Of a stretch of DNA of 64,000 bases, positions 38,601 through 46,865 are shown piece after piece (the stretch's first letter is position 1; each line of letters begins with the position of its first letter). This stretch comes from Drosophila persimilis (taxonomy: Eukaryota; Arthropoda; Insecta; Diptera; Drosophilidae), in contig NW_020825330.1 in the NCBI RefSeq assembly GCF_003286085.1, positions 1,798,001-1,862,000 of the forward strand. Reading direction: 5' to 3'. The translations under genes and the position numbers were made by a program. The notes under the pieces were generated by a model. It saw only the letters and a list, made by a program, of their open reading frames with translations. It did not search any database and was not told where the DNA came from.

Positions 38601-39519
38601 CCAACACTGCACTGTTGAATAAATGAAAACAATTTCGCAGAAAAACAGACTCTATGGAAACGTTTTTCAAAATGAAATATTAATGGACAGACACACACCC
38701 GACTGCACAGTACAATAAAATGCCTACGACCAAAGACTTCTCTGACACCTGCCCCTCTCTCTGTCTCCCTCTCTTTACCTATTTCGCAGATATATCTACG
38801 TGTGCCACGCCCCCATGGCCCGCACCTGGTGCACTATGCCGCGGGTGAAGCGCTGCACGGTGTACATCGCACTGCTGGCGTTCCTGCACCAGCTGCCACG
38901 ATTCTTCGACCGCACCTTTCTGCCCCTTCAGATCGAGTGGAACGGAAACGAGACGGAGGTGTGTCACCTGGAGACGTCGATGTGGGTGCACGAGTACATC
39001 GGCATGGACCTGTACTACACGAGCTACTACCTGTTCCGGGTGCTGTTCGTGCACCTGCTGCCGTGCATCATCCTGGTGACGCTCAACATCCTGCTGTTCG
39101 CGGCGATGCGGCAGGCCCAGGAGAGGCGGAAGCTGCTGTTCCGCGAGAACCGCAAGAAGGAGTGCAAGAAGCTGCGCGAGTCCAACTGCACCACGCTGAT
39201 GCTGATCGTGGTGGTGACCGTGTTCCTCATCGCCGAGATACCCATTGCCGTGGTCACGGCCATGCACATCGTGAGCTCGCTGATCATCGAGTTCCTCGAC
39301 TACGGCATCGCCAACATCTTCATCATGCTGACCAACTTCTTTCTGGTGGTGAGCTACCCGATCAACTTTGGCATCTACTGCGGCATGTCGCGCCAGTTCC
39401 GCGAGACCTTCAAGGAGATATTCCTCGGCCGCATCATCGCCAAGAAGGACAGCTCCTCGAAGTACTCGATCGTCAATGGACCCCGCACCTGCACCAATAC
39501 CAACGAGACGGTCCTATAG
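29087..39519 (+). CDS. SPR: Sex peptide receptor (class A GPCR), four coding exons
   Basis: Seven-transmembrane receptor at the plasma membrane. The family responds to myoinhibitory peptides and, in Drosophila females, to male sex peptide, switching post-mating behaviour. Joining 29087-29639, 31627-31757, 34601-34662 and 38790-39519 gives 491 residues with consistent phases at every junction. I recognise it from a near-identical match to D. melanogaster SPR from TM1 onward, including GYCMPFLLIITIISN, MAICDMLTVIFPAPGLWYMY, QRYIYVCHAPMARTW and the C-terminus CTNTNETVL. The usual DRY is QRY, and the NPxxY region reads YPINFGIY, as I recall for the family. N-glycosylation sequons occur in the N-terminus (NES, NDS, NVS, NLT). 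The start is uncertain: 29048 would add 13 residues, and 29147 would begin MDN like the 435-residue D. melanogaster protein. The identity is secure; the 5' end is not. Confidence 0.95.
29640..31626 (+). other. SPR intron (1.99 kb)
   Basis: GT-AG intron. It contains CTGG repeats near 30165-30200, a short TATATGTACATATA palindrome near 30700 and AT-rich DNA with AACATC units near 31485-31525. I saw no nested gene. Confidence 0.85.
31627..31757 (+). CDS. SPR: SPR coding exon 2: TM2 to start of TM3
   Basis: Bounded by the acceptor TCGCCCTGTTTAG and the donor GAG|GTGAGT. It restores Gly across the first junction and encodes TM2 (AICDMLTVIFPAPGLWYMY), the first extracellular loop (TFGNHYKPLHPVSMC) and the start of TM3. 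Confidence 0.95.
31758..34600 (+). other. SPR intron (2.84 kb)
   Basis: GT-AG intron in phase 0. It contains pyrimidine-rich tracts (31960-32000, 33290-33350) and a GTCCGT repeat (33503-33558). Short open frames on both strands near 33.7-34.1 kb overlap one another and show no family features. Confidence 0.85.
33503..33558. repeat. GTCCGT / GTCTGT hexamer repeat
   Basis: Four GTCCGT units are followed by GTGTGTCTGTGTAT variants inside an SPR intron. The reverse strand gives a false Thr-Asp-Thr-Asp frame. Confidence 0.8.
34601..34662 (+). CDS. SPR: SPR coding exon 3: core of TM3
   Basis: A 62-base exon between TTTTTGTGTGCTTACAG and AG|GTAAAT. It encodes IMPAMCHTISVWLTLALAVQ plus the first two bases of the Arg of the QRY motif. 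It is easily missed because the open frame is so short. Confidence 0.95.
34765..34831. repeat. GACTGCCTTCCT / GACT tandem repeat
   Basis: Three 12 bp GACTGCCTTCCT-type units are flanked by GACT tetramers, inside an SPR intron. Confidence 0.8.
36487..36531. repeat. Near-perfect palindrome rich in GGTACC
   Basis: The 11-base arms AACCGGGTACC and GGTACCCGGTT are exact reverse complements. The 23-base middle is built from the same GGGTACC/GAGTACC units, so the whole segment is almost its own reverse complement. It lies in an SPR intron next to GTGAGTGTGG repeats. Confidence 0.85.
37165..37204. repeat. CCGGATG heptanucleotide array
   Basis: Five full copies and one partial copy of the 7-mer CCGGATG, essentially perfect, within an SPR intron. 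Confidence 0.9.
38790..39519 (+). CDS. SPR: SPR coding exon 4: QRY to C-terminus (TM4-TM7)
   Basis: Starts after CTATTTCGCAG and completes the Arg codon, then YIYVCHAPMARTW. It encodes TM4, EL2 with EVCHLETSMW, TM5 (LFVHLLPCIILVTLNILLF), a basic third intracellular loop (RRKLLFRENRKKECKKLR), TM6 (LIVVVTVFLIAEIPIAVVT), TM7 ending SYPINFGIYC, and a cytoplasmic tail ending ETVL. The GC-rich third positions open long antisense and out-of-frame shadows here. The terminator is TAG followed directly by an in-frame TAA. Confidence 0.97.
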
Positions 39520-40880
39520 TAATTGGTGATGTTGGTGCCGCGGCGTGGCAGCAGCGATCAGCATCGCACCACCGCCGTCCGCACCGCCGGCCATGCCACA
39601 GACCGCCACAGTGGGCACTGTGGCGCGGGCGGGACGCCGCAGCACCAACATCTGCTCCAGCATTACCAGCAGCGACGAGTGAGCACAATGGACATCATAA
39701 CCGAGGAGCGCAATGTCTAAACAGATGGCCATCGCATCCAAAGCCCTCGGCTTCACGACGAGAACGTATTACACACACATATGTAGTGGCCCTTCCAATA
39801 GTCTGGGAGATCTGGGTCTAGACGAGCCCGACGACACCGAACACTCACAAATCTCAAAGGCTAATCGAAAGAAAAGAACATTTTGTGGATCTTCAGATTT
39901 GCCGATTCACACCAAGACCCAATTACCCGAATACCCGAAAAAATATACAATGCATATAAAAATAATCGAATAGTCGAATAGGCGAATAGTCGATGTTATA
40001 ACTCCAATTGCAGTTCCCCCAAATAGAGCCCCAATAGAGTCTCTCGACTTCAGATCTGTGTGTGTTTATTGTGTGTTGATGTTAATGTTGATCTTAATGT
40101 TGATGTCTCATACTCGTACTCTGCATTGATGTTCAGGTTAAGTCAATATATCGTTCTGTGCACGCGTTAGCGTTAACCAACCCAGTGTCTAGGTTTAAGG
40201 AGGAAGAGAAGGAAGGGACTACCGTACCGTATGGGAGATGGGAGGTGGTAGATGGAAGGGACTTGAGAGGTGATAGCTGAGATAGCCCAGAGCAGGCGTA
40301 ACGTAATGATTACAATAAACTTAAGATCAAATAATTAGGCTACGTTCAGAATTATCTACAGGAAACCCACAGAGAACCCCAGAACTATCAGAAAACTGAA
40401 GAAAATCAAATAATCAGATTAACAAATAAAATCTAATTTAAGTGTCTACTGAATATTGAAACGAGGCTTAAGCGAAGTGAACCCTTTATTTTTGGCGCAA
40501 CTTTTTGTGCGACATTTGTGTAACATAAGTATTTTTGTAATTTCGGATCATCCTTAGGTGAGAAGGCTAATCATAAGGACATGGACACAAATGGCACTCG
40601 TTTAAATCCGTAAACCTTTGAGCCCCAGAGTTTACCGATTTGAATGAAACCCAGAACATAACACTACACAACAAAACACAGAGCAGAACAGAACACAGAA
40701 CACGGAACACAGAGCACGCGGAGCAAAGCAGAGCAGAGCAGAGCAGAGCCCCATCAGTCATAACGAATTTCCAGTTGGTCTACTCGTATATATTGCAGTA
40801 GGATCTAAGTTTTTTTTGCTAGGCTTAGGGAACCAGAATAAACCATAACGATTCAATGTTGATATGTGTACAAGTATTTT

Positions 40881-40922
40881 ACAATTACAATTACAATTAC
40901 AATTACAATTACGATTACAATT
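40881..40922. repeat. ACAATT hexamer repeat
   Basis: Seven ACAATT units, one with a substitution, in the presumed SPR 3' UTR. Confidence 0.85.
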
Positions 40923-41284
40923 GCAGTTTCCAGTTTAAAAGTTTTTAGGTGTATGTTGAAAACTAGATGATTAAGCCAGCAGCAAAGCAAACCAACTAAA
41001 ATTAAAAATTAAAACACAGAAGCATAAACAAACACTACGAGTTCTCGTGTAACCATAACTAAAAATCGTCTGTCTGAATGGAATGTGTTAACTACTTATA
41101 CTACATAAATACATACTATATATTCTGTATAGGTACATCCTATATATATACTTTGTGACAGCAGCTGCGCTCGGGTTTCATTTCATCTGATTACTCGTAC
41201 AGTTCTCGGACTCTTTTTTGTACATACACACGGGTACATGCATAATTTGTATATTTATTTTGATGGTGCATCCAATATTGAATG

Positions 41285-41290
41285 AATAAA
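41285..41290 (+). terminator. Distal poly(A) signal candidate of SPR
   Basis: An AATAAA hexamer in AT-rich DNA 1.77 kb after the SPR stop codon. It faces the opposite-strand AATAAA at 41328-41333. Confidence 0.5.
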
Positions 41291-41327
41291 CGATTTAAAT
41301 GTCACACAACCTCTATTGCTTTTCGGT

Positions 41328-41333
41328 TTTATT
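41328..41333 (-). terminator. Poly(A) signal candidate of the M13 peptidase gene
   Basis: TTTATT on the plus strand, i.e. AATAAA on the minus strand, about 185 bases beyond the peptidase stop codon. The implied cleavage site would fall very near or within the SPR 3' end. Confidence 0.5.
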
Positions 41334-41516
41334 CCAGTTCTACGCCCAGTTACATTGAAACTTAAATACTCGCATCCCATACTCCAGAACCGTGTCTCAT
41401 GGGCGGATTTAGGAACTAAAAGGGCATACTAAAAGGTATATTTTCACTATCAGTAGTGCTAGCAACAGGCTGGGAATCCCCAAATTACTTGGCTTTGCAT
41501 TAGCACCGAATCGGGG

Positions 41517-43367
41517 TTAATACAACTGGCAGCGCGTCCTTGAACCACGCCGTACCGACTTACAGCCATAGGCCTGACGGAAGGGATCGAAGCTGGCCAT
41601 GGCGTCGTTGACGCGCCTCCTGTCGCTGCCGTGCTCCTCGCTGTCCTCCAGGTTCCTGTCGTCCGAGCAGAAGAACTGGGCAAAGTTGAAGAAGAAGAGC
41701 TGCTTCTGGGCTGGAGTGCACCGGCCAGGCCCGCCCCCCGCCTCGAAGTAGGCACCGTAGGCCAGATCGAGGCCATTCAGATCTGCGAACTTCTCGTCGG
41801 CGATGAACATGCCGTGACGTCGATGCAGGCACAATACCTGCGACAAGAACCGCCGACTCGTGAGCATTGATAAGCTTTTCGACCTGTTGGGCTGACCGAA
41901 GGCATCGAAGTGTACATCGACGGGCGCAAAGCCGTGGGAGAGCTCGTGCCCCAGGATGAAGCCCAGGGAGCTGTAGGTGAGTACCTGGCGCTGCTCAGGC
42001 CGGTAGAGCGGCGCCTCCAACAATGAGAGCGGCACGAGCAGCGCATTTCCCATGGGCATAAAAAAGGGCGAGGCATAGCTCCCGTAGCCGTGCACTTTGA
42101 CCGGGTGCAGGTCGTACTTGGTGGCTGGATTCTCCGCCTGCCCCCGGGAGTGCTCCATCACGGCCAGCAGGTTGCCAAAGTAGTCGGTGGCGTTGATCCG
42201 GAGCTGCTTGTAGTGCTGCTCCACGCGCTCCTCCACAGACTCCACGGCCTCCGTGCTTGGAAGGATACTCAGCCGCAGGCTCATCCTCTCCAGCTTCTCG
42301 AGCAAGAAGCGCTGTGTGGCCGCCGAGAACTTGTTGCGATTGGCCTTCAGCTTCAGGCCAAATCGCTGCTTCAGCTCTCCGAACAGGCCCTGCAGCGTGC
42401 CATTGGCCTGCAGGCGGGGGTGGTGCTGCTCCACCAGCCAGACGGCGGCGTGGGTAATGAACAGGCGGCCCTGGGCAGCGCACTCCAGGCGGGTGAAGCT
42501 CCACGGCACCCGCTCGCCATCGCGGTGCAGCGAACGAAGCAGCAGGTAGTGAAGGAGGAAGCGAGGGGGCTGGCTGGCCAGGTATTGGGACAGATGTGCA
42601 ACGTAGGACAGGCCCGTCTCGAAGGTGGGCCACGGCAGCATCCAGTATGCCGGAACCGGAAACAGCGTACCCGCATTGTCGGTCGTCGTATCCGGTAGCC
42701 AACCCAGAGCGTCTTTTTCGACCTTGGCGGTGATCGCCTCCTCCAGTTCCTTCACCTTTGGCCACACCTCATCTGGGGTCTCCTCGGGGGCGGGAAGCCT
42801 GCGCCAGAGCTGGTCGAACTGCTCCCGGCTCAAGGGCTGGTGCAAGCTCGCGTTTCGGTCGCCCTCCGCCGAGGGCCGTAATATAAGCTGCGCCCAAACG
42901 GCGGCCAGATTGCTGTCGGCTATCTCTAGAAGGACGTCGGTCTGGAATAGAGCCGTCAGAGCGACGGCCAGCTCGTTGCCATCCACTTCGGCCATCCCGC
43001 AAAGCTTCAGCACAAACTCCGCCGAGGGCGTCGCCTCGAGTGGGGTCCGGCAGGCGGTGTAGTAGTCCCGCAGCATTCGCACAAAGCGGGGCTCCTTGGC
43101 TGCCTGGGGCGGTGGCTGGTCCAGAAGCTTGGCCAGCTTCCCGTGGTACACATGGTCCAGCTGTTCGAGGAGACTGCGGTACGGCCGACCCTGGTGCGTC
43201 CACATCCAGTTGCCGCAGGCATACTCATAGAAATCTTTACATGGATCGGCCAGACGGTTCATGTGTCGCCTCATAGAGCTGGGCAGCTGGGCCCGCCGGC
43301 ACAAGCACGGGCTCGGGAAGGAGAGGATTGCCGTTGTCATCAGCAGCAGCTGCACATCGACTCGCAT
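41517..43367 (-). CDS. Neprilysin-like M13 zinc metallopeptidase, secreted
   Basis: Single-exon gene of 616 residues. M13 enzymes hydrolyse small extracellular peptides. Residues 1-23 look like a cleavable signal peptide, with no type II membrane anchor, so the product is probably secreted. PCKDFYEYACGNW (42-54) is the conserved M13 N-terminal signature. The zinc site is HELSH (474-478) with E525 and D529 in EKFAD. H579 and R585, six residues apart, match the transition-state His and the C-terminal substrate-binding Arg of neprilysin. The Asn-Ala-Phe-Tyr substrate motif appears replaced by SPFF (433-436). The chain is shorter than the usual 670-780 residues. It resembles the Drosophila Neprilysin-like (Nepl) group, many of which lack introns; I cannot say which member. 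It converges on SPR. Catalytic activity is plausible but unproven. Confidence 0.93.
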   Translation of the reverse strand: MRVDVQLLLMTTAILSFPSPCLCRRAQLPSSMRRHMNRLADPCKDFYEYACGNWMWTHQGRPYRSLLEQLDHVYHGKLAKLLDQPPPQAAKEPRFVRMLRDYYTACRTPLEATPSAEFVLKLCGMAEVDGNELAVALTALFQTDVLLEIADSNLAAVWAQLILRPSAEGDRNASLHQPLSREQFDQLWRRLPAPEETPDEVWPKVKELEEAITAKVEKDALGWLPDTTTDNAGTLFPVPAYWMLPWPTFETGLSYVAHLSQYLASQPPRFLLHYLLLRSLHRDGERVPWSFTRLECAAQGRLFITHAAVWLVEQHHPRLQANGTLQGLFGELKQRFGLKLKANRNKFSAATQRFLLEKLERMSLRLSILPSTEAVESVEERVEQHYKQLRINATDYFGNLLAVMEHSRGQAENPATKYDLHPVKVHGYGSYASPFFMPMGNALLVPLSLLEAPLYRPEQRQVLTYSSLGFILGHELSHGFAPVDVHFDAFGQPNRSKSLSMLTSRRFLSQVLCLHRRHGMFIADEKFADLNGLDLAYGAYFEAGGGPGRCTPAQKQLFFFNFAQFFCSDDRNLEDSEEHGSDRRRVNDAMASFDPFRQAYGCKSVRRGSRTRCQLY

Positions 43368-43386
43368 CTTGACCGAGACTCGCTCT

Positions 43387-43396
43387 CAAACTGAGC
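43387..43396 (-). promoter_or_regulatory. Candidate initiator of the M13 peptidase gene
   Basis: The minus strand reads GCTCAGTTTG, containing the Drosophila initiator TCAGTT with the A at 43392, 25 bases before the ATG. There is no TATA box 30 bases upstream. A second possibility is a 5' exon spliced at the acceptor-like TTTGTTTGATCTACAG ending near 43446. Both are weak. Confidence 0.3.
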
Positions 43397-44775
43397 CGAT
43401 TGTTTGCGCTACACTTTCGAGAGCCACTCCACGGAGAGGTCATGTTCGGGGTTATCTGTAGATCAAACAAACGTGCTGGGTCTGTGGGCCCGGGGAAGCC
43501 CTGCCCACATGGGAGAGACTGCTGTTTTGGCGAAATCAAGATCACTGATCGACCGAGTGGTCATCGTCAGAGAGGAATCTGATTATTGCCAGCTTCCAGC
43601 TCTTTCGAAGCATTTTTGAACACCAGACCAGACTGATTATGAATCGGGTAAAAATAATAACAACATTTATTACGCGTCGTATGAAGGTGATTCTTTAAGG
43701 TAAGGTACCCTAAGAATAGGGTACAGGTGTCGGGAATCGATATCGAAAGTGGGGAGAGGTACAAATAGAGATCCATCTAACCAGTAGATTTGGTTACAAA
43801 ACGGTCAAGAGCTGTAATACTTCAAGAATTGATTAATTAGTATGTGTCTATATAAGTCATAAGTCATATAAGGCTGCAAATATTCTCCCCACAATAATTG
43901 GCAAACAGTTATGAATCGGCATGACTGGTATCAAAGCGTTGGCCTCGTATGTCGTACAGTTGTACAGACAGATGTACAAGGACTTGTATTTCCCGCCATG
44001 GTTCGAAAACTTTGAGCGGAACTACTTCTAAGCCGAGCTATGTGTACGAACATGAACAAAACAATCATGGCCGGTTCTTTTCCGCTTATTTTCGCATAGC
44101 CGTTTTGGAAAAGTTAGCTGCAGAAATTTGCAGCTGCAAAGTGGAAAAACACTTTGAATGCATTCTGCATTTGATAACTCGAAACTTTTCAGCGACACCA
44201 ACATGTGGAATATGAAACTTTAGCTCTCAGGAAAAGTGTTGAAAATGGCCGGAGACGGCCGGAGATGTCTGGGGGGATGGCTGGGGCTGACTGCAATGGG
44301 AAATGTGGCGCAAATAAGGCTGCGACACTTTCTCATTTATTTTTAATGCATTTTGCCAAAATTGTTGCAGCTCCACTCCCATCCTCATCCCAGAAGAATA
44401 GAGGGGGGAATAGCGGGGTGACTGCACTTGAAAGTTTTCATCAAAGTTTCATCAAAAAACTCTCGCCATACGTGTGTGGCTTTTTGCCACAAATCTGGTA
44501 CAGTTTTGGAGGCTGTTGAGTCTGGAGCACGGGACCCCGAGGGAGCCAGGTTTCTTGGCCTTGGCTTGGATGAGATGGCAGCAATTTATAATGCCTGCAG
44601 GAGAAAATGGCTGAGGGGAGGGGCGGGTCAAAATGAGTGTAATATGTGGGAGAAACAACACCAAAGAATGTACAATTTTAAGCCTTTTTTTGGGGGGGAC
44701 AGGCTGTAGGCAGAAGAAAAGGCTGCACAAGCCTCATTTATTTCACTCAAAATTGATTGACGCCCTCCAACGCAC

Positions 44776-44813
44776 TCACACACGCACACACACACACACA
44801 CACACATACACGC
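44776..44813. repeat. CA dinucleotide microsatellite
   Basis: An imperfect CA tract with CG interruptions, followed shortly by a second short CA run. Confidence 0.9.
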
Positions 44814-45136
44814 ATGAATAGATACACACACACACACTCGGAGGAGAAGAGGAGACAATGAGAGGGCAACAGATAATCAATCAGAATGCTGCTTATTGGC
44901 TTTTCAAAATGCGTCTAACAAAATAAATAAAAGTCAAAGCGACAATGTGGCATGTTATGCTATGCCCCAGTCCATCTCCCCGTCCCTGCCCCTGCCCCTG
45001 CCCCTGCCTCTGCCCTGGGCCCACATCAACCACGAATCATTCACTGGAATCCCCTCCCCAGCTGTTGTCTGGTCCAGGGCCCAGGGAGCAAGAACAACAA
45101 CCAGTCAACTTCAATCCGATTGGGGGCCGATACCCA

Positions 45137-45183
45137 CTTGGTCTGCTGGTCTCTTGGTCTCTTGGTCTCTTGGTCTGTTGGTC
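45137..45183. repeat. TTGGTCTC tandem repeat
   Basis: Five degenerate 8-10 bp units of TTGGTCTC, which read as a false Leu-Val-Ser-Trp frame. Confidence 0.85.
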
Positions 45184-46815
45184 CACTGCCCGGCCCGTCC
45201 TAATGCCAATTTAATACTGTGTGTGGCTTATGCCTGTCTATATCTCTTGCTCCCCATCGTCGACCCCATTCTTCCCCCCGTGTGGATCCGTGCGTGCGGG
45301 TATGTGTTTGGGTTTGTGCTAAGCCCTCTCATAAGACCCAAATATCGGCAGATGGCAGATGTACTCGTATATCGCACTCGTAATCAAAGGAAATTAGGTA
45401 TATCAGTTCCTTGGCTTTTGGCCGTCTTGATGTCGGCTGTTTTCAGCATTAGCTAATTTAATTTACATCCCATCGAAGAATTCAAAAGTGGCTTGAAGTC
45501 GATTCACCGACAAGGGAAAACCAAGCCACCCTTCACATTTCAACAAAGCAGTGCTGAATCATTGGCTTGTGAAGGGAGCCTTAGATTCCTGTCCATGAAT
45601 CGAATATGCGATCATATGACTGAGGACCTGACCTGGTCGTTGACTGGAAGGGAGGCTCCACCTTTTCCGTTTATTCCGGGAAAAAGTTCTGTACCTGAAC
45701 ATTCCACAGATTCAGAGTCCTCCCCTCTGTCCCTCTGGAAACCACATCTGCTCTGCGGTCTCCTGATCGTCTGTTGATTTACAATTAATTGTCGCCATTC
45801 TTGCGTTGGCCTCACATTAAATATTTCACACGCTATGCAGAACTTAATTTGTTATAAATACAAACCGCATAACTGCGAAACACGGACCACTGGAACTAAT
45901 GCCAAAACATTATAGCCAACACTTGTGCAAGCGAGTATATTTTTGTGAAAATTAAAAGCGAATCTGCCAAATAAAACTGTTCGAAATGGATCTTTGCAAA
46001 GTTTTTAAACGGAGCTTGAACGTGTTCAAAATACCATGTGGATCCGACCAAGATTCAGACGAGTTACGGGAGAGGCACCGACCAAGGGGCATGCTCCCCA
46101 TTCCGGAATTGTTCATTTTTCATTTTTAATTTAAATAAATGCGGCCGGCTACTATTGCTGGTGTTGGTTCTACTGTGGGTGCCTTTATTAAGGCTCCACG
46201 TTCATTTGTCAGCGGTTTGTCTGAGCATTTTTGCGGGTAGTCGGTTGTCGGTGTCGGGTTTTATGTTTAATTGCGAAAGAAATGTGCCATTTGCCCGTCG
46301 TTTTAGGCATTCCGTTTTAGTTTATGTTTATGTTTATGGTTTGCCCATTTTGTAATTTAGTAATTTTCACCGAGGGCCAGCCAGGGCCAGCCAGGGCCGA
46401 ACTAGCAAAATGGGGAATGTTTTCAAGGGCCAAAGTAGAGTGATGAGGATTGTCTGGTAGATTACGAGTAAGTCTCTTATTTTTTTCGCAATTAAGTTTT
46501 AAAAGTCTTTTCTACCAAAAAGCTACCAATCCCCCTCTGTCACCCATGCCGCTTATTGTGCTCCAGACTCGAATCAATTTTCCGCTTTTATTGTTAATGA
46601 TTAATTTCGATTGGGGGAAAAGTGCAATCATGGTGGCGATAACTGCCCGTCATCCATCATTCTTAAATAGTCCAGCCATGACAATCGAGTATTCTGGCCG
46701 GGTGTCGGGCCGTGCAGTGACTATGCAGATTGCACCTCCCCTCCCTGTAACGGGTACGTGTACCACTCCAGAGCCACCCAACAACCACCTCTGTTGCCAA
46801 GTGGCAAATTATGAA

Positions 46816-46865
46816 CTTGGGGCTTGAGGTTGGGGCTTGGGGTTTGGGCTTGGGGTTTGGGGTTT
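46816..46865. repeat. TTGGGG-like G-run array
   Basis: Seven G-runs, six of them three to four G long, separated by TTT, CTT or CTTGA. The pattern suits G-quadruplex formation and superficially resembles a telomeric repeat. Confidence 0.8.

Larger units (their letters stand above)
34663..38789 (+). other. SPR intron (4.13 kb)
   Basis: GT-AG intron splitting the Arg codon of QRY. It holds CTGACTGCCTTC repeats (34765-34831), a 45 bp near-palindrome (36487-36531), a CCGGATG heptamer array (37165-37204) and a GATGGC/GATGGT run near 37915-37947. I identified no nested gene or RNA. Confidence 0.85.
39520..41305 (+). other. SPR 3' UTR
   Basis: The long 3' flank of SPR. The first 200 bases are GC-rich and stop-poor; the rest is AT-rich. 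Candidate poly(A) signals AATAAA lie at 40314, 40425, 40837 and 41285. The last is the best candidate for the distal end, because the opposing gene's signal begins immediately beyond it. ACAATT repeats (40881-40922) and GAGCA-type repeats (about 40676-40750) fall inside. Confidence 0.6.

Noticed and set aside
38779-39267. A 162-codon minus-strand open frame opposite SPR exon 4
   Set aside because: His/Gln/Arg-rich antisense shadow of the SPR coding sequence.
38802-39821. A 339-codon plus-strand open frame overlapping SPR exon 4
   Set aside because: It is the +2 shadow of the GC-rich SPR exon. The SPR frame encodes recognisable transmembrane helices and this frame does not.
42090-42698. A 202-codon plus-strand open frame opposite the peptidase gene
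   Set aside because: Antisense shadow of a GC-rich coding region, with no signal or domain.
41995-42765. A 256-codon minus-strand open frame in a second frame of the peptidase gene
   Set aside because: The true frame carries the M13 motifs. This one is Gly/Ala/Pro-rich and has none.
44896-45456. A 186-codon plus-strand open frame
   Set aside because: It crosses Pro/Leu and Leu-Val-Ser-Trp repeats derived from CCCTGC and TTGGTCTC arrays, and has no domain.
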